A stretch of 42,614 nt of DNA from Paramacrobiotus richtersi (taxonomy: Eukaryota > Tardigrada > Eutardigrada > Parachela > Macrobiotidae), in assembly GCA_034698045.1 (NCBI GenBank), contig JAQGAU010000088.1:1-42614 (forward strand), in the 5' to 3' direction. A model generated the notes under the pieces. That model had not been told where the DNA came from, made no database searches, and saw only the letters and a program-made list of their open reading frames with translations. Below are positions 13,123-24,800 of the stretch, in pieces (the first letter of the stretch is position 1; each line of letters starts with the position of its first letter). The position numbers and the translations under genes were made by a program.

Positions 13123-13697
13123 CGTAGCGGACGACTGGAAACAGATTCCAGTTTATGTAGTAAACTGATTTGACGTTTTATTATCTGAGCAAGCAACTGC
13201 GAAATTTGGATGAATTCAGAGAAGACTAAGTTGATCACACGATAACTCATTGGACATATTATGCATTGACTGTCCCAGTCAGTTCCAGGTTCCTTGGCCG
13301 CATTCCAATGGCAAATCCAAACTGCGCCTGTTCTGCAGTTCAATACGCCTTGTCGCTTTCATGCCAGATTACCAGAATAACTCAGTAAGTACAACACAAG
13401 AACACAGCGTGGTCCATAACTCTCGCAAGAAATTTTTACAAAACTTGTTAAACGAACTCACTCAAATCAGCACATCGTTTATTTAATTGGTATAACTAGT
13501 TCTTGCCACCCTGAGGCGGGAGCGTGCATCTCACTTAGGCTATTTTTCAGTGGCAAAATGCAGTTTTATACTTTAATAATCTTTATTCTGACTTTCCGAG
13601 CGATACTTTTAAATAGGAAGTTTTTGTTTTCAAACAATAATTAAAATCTCCGAAGACACTTGCATGATTTCTCTTTGTTTTCTACTGTGTCTCACAG
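13123..13697. promoter_or_regulatory. Divergent intergenic region between the minus-strand PRDM-like gene and array unit 1
   Basis: This 575-bp stretch separates two head-to-head members of the same family, so it may serve as a shared promoter region. That is inferred from position only. No TATA box or known binding site is clear to me. Its right end (tttctactgtgtctcacag) is a good 3' splice site, so an upstream untranslated exon of unit 1 probably lies within it. Confidence 0.35.
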
Positions 13698-15715
13698 TTC
13701 GGCCATGCAATTGTTATGCCAATGGCCTCCAGTAATCCTGATAGTAACGTGATAACAGTGGAAAGCATTCAGGCAGCTTTCCTTGGGCCGAGACAGGAGG
13801 CCATCAACTTGTCTCAAGAGGCCCCGTTGATTTCTGAACCTATGGATCCGTCGGATGTGCCTTCTAACGAAGTACAGGAAATCAGTAGTGAACAGTATTT
13901 CCTAGCTTTATTTTCCCCTGCAATTATTGCTCCCATGGGCAGAAAAGCACAGAAGCGCCTCGAGCGCAGTCTGCAAAGTCAGAAAAAGGCAACCGAGAAG
14001 AATGCCCTTCTTGCTAGACAGTTCTCAGCCGTCATTGCGATAAATCCCTACCGATATCCCGTGGGATCCATTCGGAATACCAGAGCGTGGAAAGACGTGG
14101 TTGACAGCCTGGTCCGACAGAATATTTTGAAGAACGGCGACGGAGTGCGCCAGCGTCTGCAGAAGAACGTGAGTCGATATGTAGCGGAGTTCAAGAAATC
14201 TTTTGTCATTCCCGAACCCGAAGCGAGACCAGCGAGGGATTTTACGGAGATTGAGATGCTGGCAGGAGAAATTTATCAGCTGCAGATCAGTGGAGCGCCA
14301 CTGCGTAAAGTGTTTCGGAAAAATTTACCGGACGATGACTCGTGCGGTGGTTTTGCGATGGATATTTCTGCAAATACTTCTGATGGAATTGGTTCGGGGG
14401 ATCGTGAGGAAAGCGAGGAGGAAGTGATAAATGAAAACGCTAAGCCAAATTTACTGCTGGTGCATTGTCTTTCCGATGCGAGATCTAGAAAGAGTAATCT
14501 CACGCGTCCTGATTCTGGAGCGATAAAGTCGCCTTTACCCAAAGCAACCTTAGGCACTCCAGTAAGTTTGTTAATTGTGGAAATTATTCCTTCGAAGTTT
14601 CCATTTTTGCGGTTTTTGTGTTTTTCATTATAATACTATAGTGAAACCAGTCGGTAGAAGACAATTAAATTTTCTACCATTTTTTGTGAAATGTAAGCGA
14701 AATCACTGCAATTTATGGCAGACACACGTAACCTAATTTTCCGTAGCAAATGCAGTTCGCCATGAGCGGTAGAGATTGTTAGATAATTAAATTAAATGAA
14801 GAATTCTTGTAAAGAATTGTCTGATTTTTCTTTATTTCGCAGTTCGACCATGCAGTTGTCATGCCAGTGGCTTACGGCAATCGTAATATTAACGCGATGA
14901 CACTGGAAAACATCCATACAAATTTTCTTGGGACGAGTCAGGAGGCTGTCAGTTTATCGCAAGAGCCTACCATGATTTCTGAATCTGTAGATCCGTCGAA
15001 CATGCCTTCGAATGAAGTACAGGAAATCAGTAATCCACAGCAACCCTTAGCTGCATGTCCCCCTGCACCGATCGTTCCCTTGAATCACATGGGCAGAAAA
15101 GCCGAAAAACGCCTCGAACGCAAGCTGCAAAGTCAGAAAAAAGCTGCCAAGAAGAATGCCAGTGTAATTAAACAACTCTCAACCGTCATTGCGGAAAACC
15201 CATACCGGTATCCCGTGGGATCCTCCTCGAATACCAAAGCGTGGACAAATGTGGTTGAAAGCCTGGTCCGGGAGAATATTACGAAGAACGGCGACGGAGT
15301 GCGCCAAAGTGTGCGAAAGAAAGTCAGCCGATGTGTGAAAGAGTATAAGCAAACTTTTATCGTTTCCCAAACCGGGACGGAACCAGAGAGAGAATTAACG
15401 GAGATCGAGAGGCTAGCAGGGGAAATTTACCAACTACAGGTCAGCGGAGCCACGGCGTGTAAGGTATACCGGAAGCGTCTACTGGACGACGACTCGTGTG
15501 ATGATCTGGCGATGGATGTTACTGCAAATTCTTATCATGGAGTTGGCTTGGGGGATTATGAGGAAAGCGAAGAAGAAGTAGCGAATGAAATCTTCAGGCC
15601 AAACTCACTGCCTGTACACTGCGTTAGCGATGAAAGATCTCGAAAGAGTGACCTCGCGCGTTTTTCTTCAGGGGCGCCAAAGTCGCGTCTCCCCAGAGCA
15701 CCCTTAGATACTCCG
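13698..15715 (+). repeat. Tandemly duplicated N-terminal exon of unit 1 (13698-14561 and 14843-15715)
   Basis: Both exons follow a pyrimidine tract plus CAG and open with near-identical codons (FGHAIVMP / FDHAVVMP). Both end in ACTCC(A/G)|GTAAGT at phase 0, and their lengths (864 and 873 nt) are multiples of three. Each contains its own ATG (13716, 14861) and the same motifs (SNEVQEIS, MGRKA.KRLER, NPYRYPVGS, RNTRAW or SNTKAW, LAGEIYQLQ). They could be used alternatively, each with its own start, or spliced in series without breaking frame. Only RNA data can decide. Confidence 0.8.
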
Positions 15716-18700
15716 GTAAGTCTATGAATTGTTGAAATTATTCCTTTATGCCAGATTTTTTTGTGGATTGTCAGATTGTGTGGTAATATCAATGCTAACA
15801 GTCAATTGCTTATCTTACTCGCGTGCAAGTACGTGCAAGTTTAACTTCCCCGTCGATTTTAACTTATCGACAGGTTTTACTGTGCTAATGAATGGAAATT
15901 GAACGAAATTTTGGTATTTCCTGAATTAGCTGGTAAGGATTGTGGGATTGTTTCAGTATGTGCCTAAGCGGTAACCTGCAAAATTTTGTAAGAGAGACGC
16001 ACGTGCGGTAATTACTATAAAATTATTAAGGTCTGAATGAAATTTTCGATGTTAAAAATAGGTTTCTTCGATTGTGTATTTGGAAATCGAAGAAACCGGA
16101 AAACCGTCTTCGAAATGTCTTGAAATTCAGGGTTTGGTTAGAGATGCTTAACTGTGATGCTGAACTACTACAAAATCAGTACCGAAGATATTTAGCGAGA
16201 TCTTGAAAATTGCTGACAATCTAAAAAGTAATTGTTTAAATTGTACTTACAGACTCAGGCAGAAGACCAGTATTTCCTCCTGTGCTCAATGCCCACCACT
16301 CCCCTTCCACCGACAGTTTCCAGAGATCACCAAAACACCCCCGAGTTAGATTGTACAAAACCTTGCAGATCGAAAAAGCTTCGTGTTGGTGAGAAATGCG
16401 CTCTATGCCTGTACCGATTTTCTGGTAACGAGAAACCGCGGTCTGTATTCCGCTTCCCAGAGGATGAACTGCGGCAGAAAAAATGGGTGAAAGTATGCCT
16501 TCAAGTGGATCAGGGGTTCAAGCTGCGCCAAGAATCCTTTGTGTGTGAAGAACACTTTGCGCCGGAGAGTTTCGGTGTTCCGCGGGTGCGAAACGGTGTG
16601 GAATCGATGCGACTGCGGTGGTGTGCTGTACCATTATTACTCGTGGAAGAGAAAGGTCACTGGCGGAATTGCGAAGCTGATTTCGAATCGGATGAAGAAA
16701 TGGAAGTTGAAGGCGATAGACGTGTGTATGAGAATGGATTACCAGCAGCGGGTCCGTCAAAATTAGATTCACTTGTTGCTATGCTGTAAAAATGTAAAAG
16801 TCGTAATAACAAGTGCTGATTGTACTTGACAATAGAGTTGCATGTTATAGTTACTGACATAATGAAACGAAATTCAGTTTTCGCAATAAAAGAGAATTTT
16901 TTCCATTGGAATACTGAAGCATGTCGTCTTGTTCAGTTTCGTTCGGATTGTTTCTGTATATACAGACAGTGGAAGTCATGGTAAAAGAGTTCCTTCATCC
17001 GCATAGTCGTATTTCAAATAAGTCTTGTGTACTGTAGTTCGCCTTCCTTCTGGACTGCCGAACACCAGGATATCCGAAAATCATCTGTTGTCTGAAAACG
17101 GAAAGGAAAATGTTTGTGAAGATCTTTGTAGGTAGTTCCTCTGCATATCAGACTCATTACTGATACTTTTCTTTACTCTCCTTAATACTTTTGTTTAGGT
17201 TGTCCGACATGCGGAATTGTTGAAGAGCCTTGCTGGCAGCATGCAAAGTTTATCAGAGACAAGAATGTGTATCCCTTGGCATACAGCAGCTTACCCACGG
17301 CACTGGAGTTTAAACCTGATGAAAATAAAGGTAATGGTCTATTTCAACGGTATTAAAGTCTTTCCGTACGGGCTTATACTTTGTTGCCCTGAAAAGGTGG
17401 TAAATCATAGTGTCATAAACATGAAAATCCGTTCTTGGAAATTTAGTTGGTAACCTTTTCCCGACATTGTGTAAAGTGCCGATATTCACAGTAATAATGC
17501 ATACGAGTCAGTCGGGAGTAGGATATTTTTGTCGCGAAATGATCGGCAGAAAAGAATGAAGGCTGCCAGTCCGCCAGCCTACAACTATGTAGTTCGTTTC
17601 GGTACTGGTTCATTCTGCTGTCTTATCCGTTTATTTTTCCATTACTGACAAAAAAATTGTTTTATTAAGTTGCCTGTTGCTTTTGTGGTTGATTTGCGCT
17701 GTCCTTCTAGTTTTTAGTAGACAATGTTGAATTTGTTTAGGGCCTCCTGCCGGCGTTGTATCGCGTATTCCCCTTCGTCCATACACCGTCTTCGGACCGA
17801 TGCGGGGAGCTTTATGCAGCCATATCTCATCTAGATTCGGTGTTCCGAATTCCTTCGGTTGGAAGTATTATCATCTGGACTCAGAGGATATTTGTAATTG
17901 GATGACGTATGTCCGGTTCGCGGAAACCGCCCAGGAACAAAACTTAGCGGCGTATGTCAAGGACGAGCAAATCTTTTTCATTGCGACACGGGGAATCAAG
18001 TCAGATGAGGAACTGAAGGTGTGGTATTCACGGAAATATGCGGATCTTCTTGGATTTGTTTCCGAGGATAAATTTGGAAATGCCGATAATGTTGAGGATG
18101 GATTCAGTGCGGATGGCGATGGAGTAAGCCAAAATTATGCGGATGGTGATGTCACTGATGAATCGCTGGAAAGCGAATCGACCGAGTTACCGCTAAAGGA
18201 TTTGGACGAAAATGCAATCCATGATGCTCGGGATAATCCTGAAGAATTAACAGACGATTCAGTCGAGAGTAGAATATTTTCGTCGCGAAATAATCAACAG
18301 AAAATAATGAAGTCTGCCAGGCCGATGAACCAAATGATGAAAAACGAAGATGATTCAGAAATGTCATCTAGCTTCGAAGACGGTTCTCCTGTAGAAGATC
18401 AACAACCAGTCGCCCCAGATTTTGCATTTTCATCGAATGTTGCAGAAGATGCCGAGTCTGGCAAAATGTTGCCTGAGGAACATACGGATTCCGATCAGCT
18501 GTCTAGGTCAAACCGCAAGAAATCAGCCAAGAGAAGATTGCGAAAAGTTCTCTCATCGACGATCGAATTTCCGTGTGCTGAATGCCGGATTCATTTCCCC
18601 AATGAACAGTGTCTGATCCTCCATAATTATCAGCATTCAAGTGATCTGGATGATGAGGTACGCGCCTGTCCGGAATGTGGAGATGTCTTCGAGCATCCTG

Positions 18701-20605
18701 GTGATCTGAATCAGCATGTATTGAAGCATGGAAAAAACTACTTCCCTGTTGAAAAGTCTGCGCACTGTGATGGGTTAATTTCCGTCGAACGGAAGAACGA
18801 ACATTCTCGGGATTGCCATCCAGGAAATCACGTACCGTCTACCGAAGTGTATCCGTGTACTAAATGTGGAGTGGAATTCAGTGGCAAGAAAGCCTACCAT
18901 CGGCACGTCTCTGCGGTAAGGTATTCCTGATATATTCAATCGGAGATAGAAATACTTTTGAAAAGGTTTCAGAAAGTAATCAGTGTAGACTTTCTTTTCT
19001 GTAGGTTTTGTTGGTGAAATGAACTTGTACTTTGTTTAATACACGTTATCTCTTCAGAATCATGGACGTCGACTGGATTGCATGTTTTGCGGAAAGATCG
19101 AAACAGCCAGCATCGCCATGGGTCACCACGTGTTGTTGCATAAAGCGGAAGATGGTTTCCACTGCCCAAAGTGCCCGAAAGTATTTGCAACCTACGTTAA
19201 ACTGAGGAATCACAACAATTTGCATAATAAAGCCAAACCGGGAAAAAAAGGGACAGGGAATTCTAAGCGTAAAGTCTCCAAGTTTTTCATTGACCCTTCG
19301 ACGAAAATCAAGTTTCCTTGTGCTTTCTGCCGGAAATCTTACAAAACCGAAGCTCTTCTGGACGTGCATCGTCGGTTTCATAAAACTGAACTGGATAAAT
19401 CCTATAAAGGGGACGACGTTGAGAGGAAGTGTCCGGAGTGTGGGGAAGAGTTTGACACCGTTGACGGTATCTTTCGCCACGTAGAGGGACACGGCGTGGC
19501 TTTTTATGCGAGAGAGCAGTGCCGGGTGTGTAAAAAGTTTATTGCGGCGCATTTGTTGGAGCGGCACATGGAGGGCAACCATCCTCGTGGGGAAACAGAG
19601 AATGCAGAGGAGTATCCGTGTAAAGTGTGCCAGAAAGTGTTTTCTTCGAAGATGAAGCATGGGGCGCATATTCAGGTTTGTCGTAACATTACATCAGAAT
19701 TAATTGTGTATCTGTACTCGTATTTGTACTTACACAGGATTACCTGTATGTTATTAAATCTACAACTTACGTACACTGATATGTACGTTCGCCAACGATA
19801 TCGCTACACAAAAGTACCGTGTACAACGTTTGTTTCATGTACGAAATGGAACTTTATGTTATTGCGGAAATGATTCTGTAGGTTAGGGTATTTTTCTCTT
19901 GTCTCTGCACTCTGATACGATTTCTGCTTGTGTGTAAAATTTAGATATCAGATACAGAGTTTTACCGTACAGCTAAATATGTGTATCTTTTCTCGCTTTT
20001 TGACCATAATCATAGACTTTGTGTAGGCTTCGCTTTCGATGTTAACATTATCCATTTGCCTTTATTCACAGATGCACAAACCAAAAAAATGCCTTTTATG
20101 CGCGGAGATTTTCGATGGCTGGCGCAAATTAGGCCGTCACACTATTAGCGTACATAAACAAGCGGACGGTTTCCACTGTCAGAACTGTGACGCGGTCTTC
20201 GACACCTTCCGCCACTTAACCAATCACCACCGCAACCGGCACGACATCCGCAGCATCGTATCCTGCGAGTTGTGCGGCAAGATGTGTCGAAACCGATCTA
20301 CTCTCCTTCGGCATATGGATGTTGAACACGGCTCCAAGGAGTTCTCGCACGAGTGCGATGTGTGTGGGAAAAAGTTTATGCGACGCACTACACTGCGCAG
20401 CCATGTCGCTTGGACGCATACAGCGAGGGGGCGGAAAAAGGTACATGATAGCCAAGTGGAGTTTATGAAGAAGGGCTATGTGGCGCCCAGGAAGCGGATG
20501 ATGCTGGAGGAGTTTCCGTTCAAGTGTGAAACATGCCAAGTGGGATTTCTTGTCGAGGGCAGGTTGCTGCGACATATGACCAAGTTCCATCCAGAGGAAG
20601 CGTAA
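13716..20605 (+). CDS. Array unit 1: Myb-like/THAP/PRDM9-like SET/15 C2H2-finger protein
   Basis: Exons are 13716-14561 (optional duplicate), 14861-15715, 16253-16751, 17038-17127, 17199-17330, 17741-18915, 19058-19675 and 20072-20605. From ATG 14861 this gives 1300 residues; with both N-terminal exons it gives about 1588. Residues about 85-180 form a helical Myb/SANT- or MADF-like region followed by LTEIERLAGEIYQLQ. THAP (about 334-420) shows CALC, FRFPEDE, KKW, CEEHF and the closing AVPLL. The knuckle is at about 482-525 (CPTC..CWQH). SET (about 526-625) has FGPMRG, CNWMTYV and VWYSRKYA. Fingers 1-15 run to the end; finger 3 is degenerate (first Cys is Ser). The donor after the THAP exon (GTCCGT) is poor, and reading through it gives a stop at 16787-16789, so a short form is possible. 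The product is probably a nuclear DNA/chromatin-binding protein (inference). An ATTAAA lies at 20740. Confidence 0.85.
16885..16890 (+). promoter_or_regulatory. Possible polyadenylation signal for a short unit 1 transcript
   Basis: An AATAAA lies about 96 bases after the in-frame stop (16787-16789) reached by reading through the weak donor at 16752. It could serve a truncated Myb-like plus THAP isoform lacking SET and fingers. AATAAA is common in AT-rich DNA, so this is only suggestive. Confidence 0.35.
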
Positions 20606-21842
20606 TTGTTACTGTTTGGACAATTGGGAGAATAGTGATTTTTGTTGTTTTATGTGTTTAATGTTGAAGTTGTTTCATTGCAGTTTTTGTTTGTTTTTGT
20701 ACAGAGGTTTTATTAGTTTTCTGCTGGCAGTTTGTCGCTATTAAACTTGAAGTCCCGCTGTTTGTTAAAATGTCAAGCCATGCAAACCTCAACACAAAAT
20801 TTTAGTGCTGGAAGCGTGCATGAACCAGTGATCGAATATCTGACAAATCACAGATGCAACCTAAAAAAATGCGATTTCAATCTCAAACAATTCGCCTTAT
20901 TCAGTAGAGGTTTGAGACGTACGTAGAGCTCCTTTAAACAGGAAAGTGGTGAGAAAACCGCTACAGAAGGGATGCAGTCAAGCACTGTTATGGGCCGTAA
21001 GTATGGTAAAAATTGTGTACTTCTGTACGTACAAAGTGCAGTTCGGGGTGGGTGCTACGAAACTTCCAACCAATTAAAGAATTCAGCCAGCCAATGAGAA
21101 TTCTTAGAATTCTCGAGTCGAGTGCAGCTGGCTGTGAAAGGAGTCGCCGCCAAGTGCGGCAGCAACTTGTTCCATTCATGCATGTAAACTGGCGATCGGC
21201 CATGAGGCAAGTATGCAATTGCCGTCCAACGACTGTTTTTACAAATGTTTTATCCCTGAACATGGCGGATGTGAGTTGAATGTGGGTATCGACTATTCTT
21301 GTGGAGCAAAAAAAGCTGCATTTGTATGTGTTGTTAGATTGAGTGAAAAAAACTGTCCGGAATTTTCGCGAATTTGCAAACTAATTTTTTAAAGCATAGT
21401 CGTCTATGAGCAAAGTGGTGCTGGGTCCTCAGTACACTTATTCTGCGGCTGCTGAATATCCCGAATTACGTTTCATTCGGTACTTTTTTCAACCGCAAAA
21501 CGGCCAAAAATTTTGTGATTGCCTCCTGGTTGCGGTTGACCAACGTAAGAATTTGTCGTTCGCACCATTAAATTTTCTTGTTCTATTTCTATTAGTTTTT
21601 TTACATTTTACAACATAGATTAATCGGCGCTGAAGAATCAATGGATTTTTTTCTATAGACTAGCAAGGTGTACCGTATATACAATTCAAACGATGCGGAA
21701 TCTCTGAAATAATGGTGTGCTGAAGTCAGTGTTTCAACTTTCTGTGACTTTCGCGCCTAGGAACCTGTCCATTTTCCAGGACTGGACTCACTGGACCAGC
21801 ACAAGAGTTTTCCGTTTTCGAGGCACGCGCGTTCGCATAGTA
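20606..21842. other. Spacer between array units 1 and 2
   Basis: It holds a possible polyA signal (ATTAAA, 20740-20745). A 26-base stretch at 20848-20873 resembles the start of the last exon, including its CAG acceptor. A 19-base near-perfect palindrome (gagaattct-t-agaattctc) lies at 21096-21114. A likely 3' splice site just upstream of the unit 2 start (gttttccgttttcgag, ending about 21822) fits a 5' untranslated exon somewhere here. No supported gene was found. Confidence 0.45.
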
Positions 21843-24800
21843 ATGGCATCTGGTCGCAATCCCACCAATACTAGTCCACTGGAAAATATCGCTGCGACTT
21901 TTCTCCGTCGCAGCCAGCAGAACACTGGCGTATCACAGGAGACATCTGCGGAATTCACTCCAGATATTTCTCTGAATTTGTCATCCAGCGGATCAGAGGA
22001 TTGTCATAATTTGTTGTCAGATTCCGCATCTCTAGTCCCCACAAAGAAGCTCCTCGATTCGAAGCTGAAGAAACAGAAAAAAGCTGAGAAGAATGCCCGT
22101 CTGATCGCCGAGCTCTCCACCGTGATTGCGTTCAATCCATACGCATATCGGGTAGCATCCACGGGAAACACCACAGCCTGGAGACGTGCATTTGAGGCTT
22201 TGGTTGAAGAAGGCGTTTTGGAGAACACGGTAGAATCTCGAAAATCTCTGATGCGGGATGTGCTCCGATGTGTTAAGGGATATAAGACAAACTGTCTGAT
22301 GTCCACACCGGATCGGGAGTTAACCGAGATTGAAACGCTGGCGCGAGATATTTATCAGCTGCAAGTAAAGGGAGCGCCTCCGTCCGGTAGAGCTTTGCTG
22401 AAGAAACTGTATGAAAATCATTCAGGTGATGGTGTTGCAATGAATGTTCGTGTGGATATTTGTCATGGTGTTGATTCGGAAGATGTGGAGCAGAGCGGAG
22501 AGGAAGTTCCGGCTGGAGAAATCGAATCGAAGTTACTGCTAGTTCCCAGTGAACAACCCGGAAAGGATATTAATCTTCCTTTTTCCAGTTCTGGAGTGAA
22601 AAAGTTACCCATACCCAGAGTAGCATCTGGTATCACGGTGAGTGCACTCAAACGAGACATGCTGTACTTAGACAACATACATGTAATGCCGTTTTTTGGC
22701 TATTGAGTATTGATCCTCATTTTTACATTTGCTCTCGTTTACATTTTATTTGAATTTTACTGCAACGAAATGGAAATTAATTCATGACAGTAAGAAATTC
22801 GGAAGTATTGGCTAATAAAAATCGGACGGAAATGGAAGTGTGTTGATCAGTTTAATCAGAAAGTTTACTTGATAAAACTATTTTTTAAGTTTTTTTCTCC
22901 TGTTTCTAATTTTCTGCTTATCGCACTGCCTGGTCGTTCACATTTCCGTAACGCTGATATCGTGGAAACATTCTGTGCTCATTAATACACTGGAACCTTC
23001 ACAAATTGTATAATATTTATTGTATGTAAATATTTATTAAAATAATTATTTATGTAAGCATTGGTTTCCATCGACATTTCATGGAGTACTTTAACTGAAA
23101 TAGTAATACAAATTTTCTGTGATAGATACCGACAGAAGTCCAGTATTTTCTCCTGTGTCCTACGCCTGTGACTACACACTCCCTGGAACAGGCAAATCCT
23201 CCAGCTTCGGTGCGACCGGCTGCTACTGAACGATATGAGAAAGAAGGGCACTGGCGGAACTGTGAAGCTGCTGCCGAATCGGATGTGGAAATGGCAGTCG
23301 AGGATGACAGACAGGAATATGACAATGGATTACCAACAGCCAGTAAGTCAGCATTCTGGATCCGCTTTGTTGTATATTGTGTGACTTTATCTCATAGAAA
23401 CTGAGATTTATAATAAAATATAGAAAAGTTATAAATGGTTCCACAATATCAAACCGAAAAAAGTTTACGGAAGTTCTAATCATTGAAGTATTACTGGCAG
23501 TTTTTATTTATTAATTTTATATTATTGGCAGCGAGGTCATAGTGTTTTTGCCGCAGTGTATCATATTTCATACGTCACTCATATTTTTGTACTCGAGAAA
23601 GACTATTTTAAATTTTCAGTCCACCTTCCGTCTGCATTGCCGAATGCCGGGGATCAGGAAAAGCGCTTATCCTTTGAGGAGGCGAAAGAGAATATTTGTG
23701 AATACATTTGTACGTGAGTAAAATATATTATACGATTTTCCACATCGTGAAGCAAGTTCTATAAAACGATCTATCAAATTGTACCGGGGATGCTTTATTT
23801 GTTGAATATTTGTTTTGTTGTTGCATTTGCTGCATTGTTATTGTTGCATTGTTGATGAGATTGTGACCATTTGATTTTTTAGATTGTTCGACGTGCGGTG
23901 TTTCCAAAGAGCCGTGCTGGATACATGCAAAGTTTATAAAGGACAGGCACTCGCTGCCGTTGGCGCTCAGCAGCTTGCCGTCGATGCTGAGATTCAAAAA
24001 CGATAAGAAAACAGGTGCGATATTCTTGTACTGCGTCTCATCTGAATTTTTTGATTTGTTAAGTTATCGAGCATGGGGATTCGGGGTTCATAATTTGTCA
24101 TTTTTTATCTGATTATTTACCTTCCGCCGCACATTTCAGATTTTTTGTAGACTATGGTATTTACGACTACGCCATTAGCGATTATGGTTTCGTCCAGTTA
24201 TCTGCTGCTTTATAAGTATATTGATGTTGCTTGTTAATATTCTGTTAATATATTGTGATTGATGTTGCGTAACCGGATTTTTATGTTTTGAGGTAATTTT
24301 TTTGCAGACAGTATCAGGACAAGAATCGAATAGTATAAATTCTGGAAATGTGCATGTTTTTCCGGAACATTGTTTCTTAAAAATAATGCTCATTTTGTGA
24401 TTTGATCAGTTACACGTGCAAGTTTTATCTTTGAGCGGATTTTCCAAATTGTATTCAACTCATCACTGATTTGTTTGTTAGGTTTACCTCTTGGTGTGAA
24501 ATCGCGCCTGTTCCTCCAGACACATACCGTTTTCGGACCCCTCCGAGGCGCTTTGTGCAGTTATATTTCAACCAGATTCGCCACTTACGATTCTACCACT
24601 CGGAAATATTATCATCTGGATTCCGATGACACTTGCAACTGGATGAAATACGTTCGGTTTGCGGATAGTGCCCAGGAACAAAATTTAGCGGTTTATACCA
24701 GGGAGGGCCGGATCTTTTTTGTTACAACGCGCGAGGTCAAGCCGAAGGAAGAACTGAAAGTGTGGTACTCCCGGGAGTATGCGGACAGTTTTGGGTTTGG

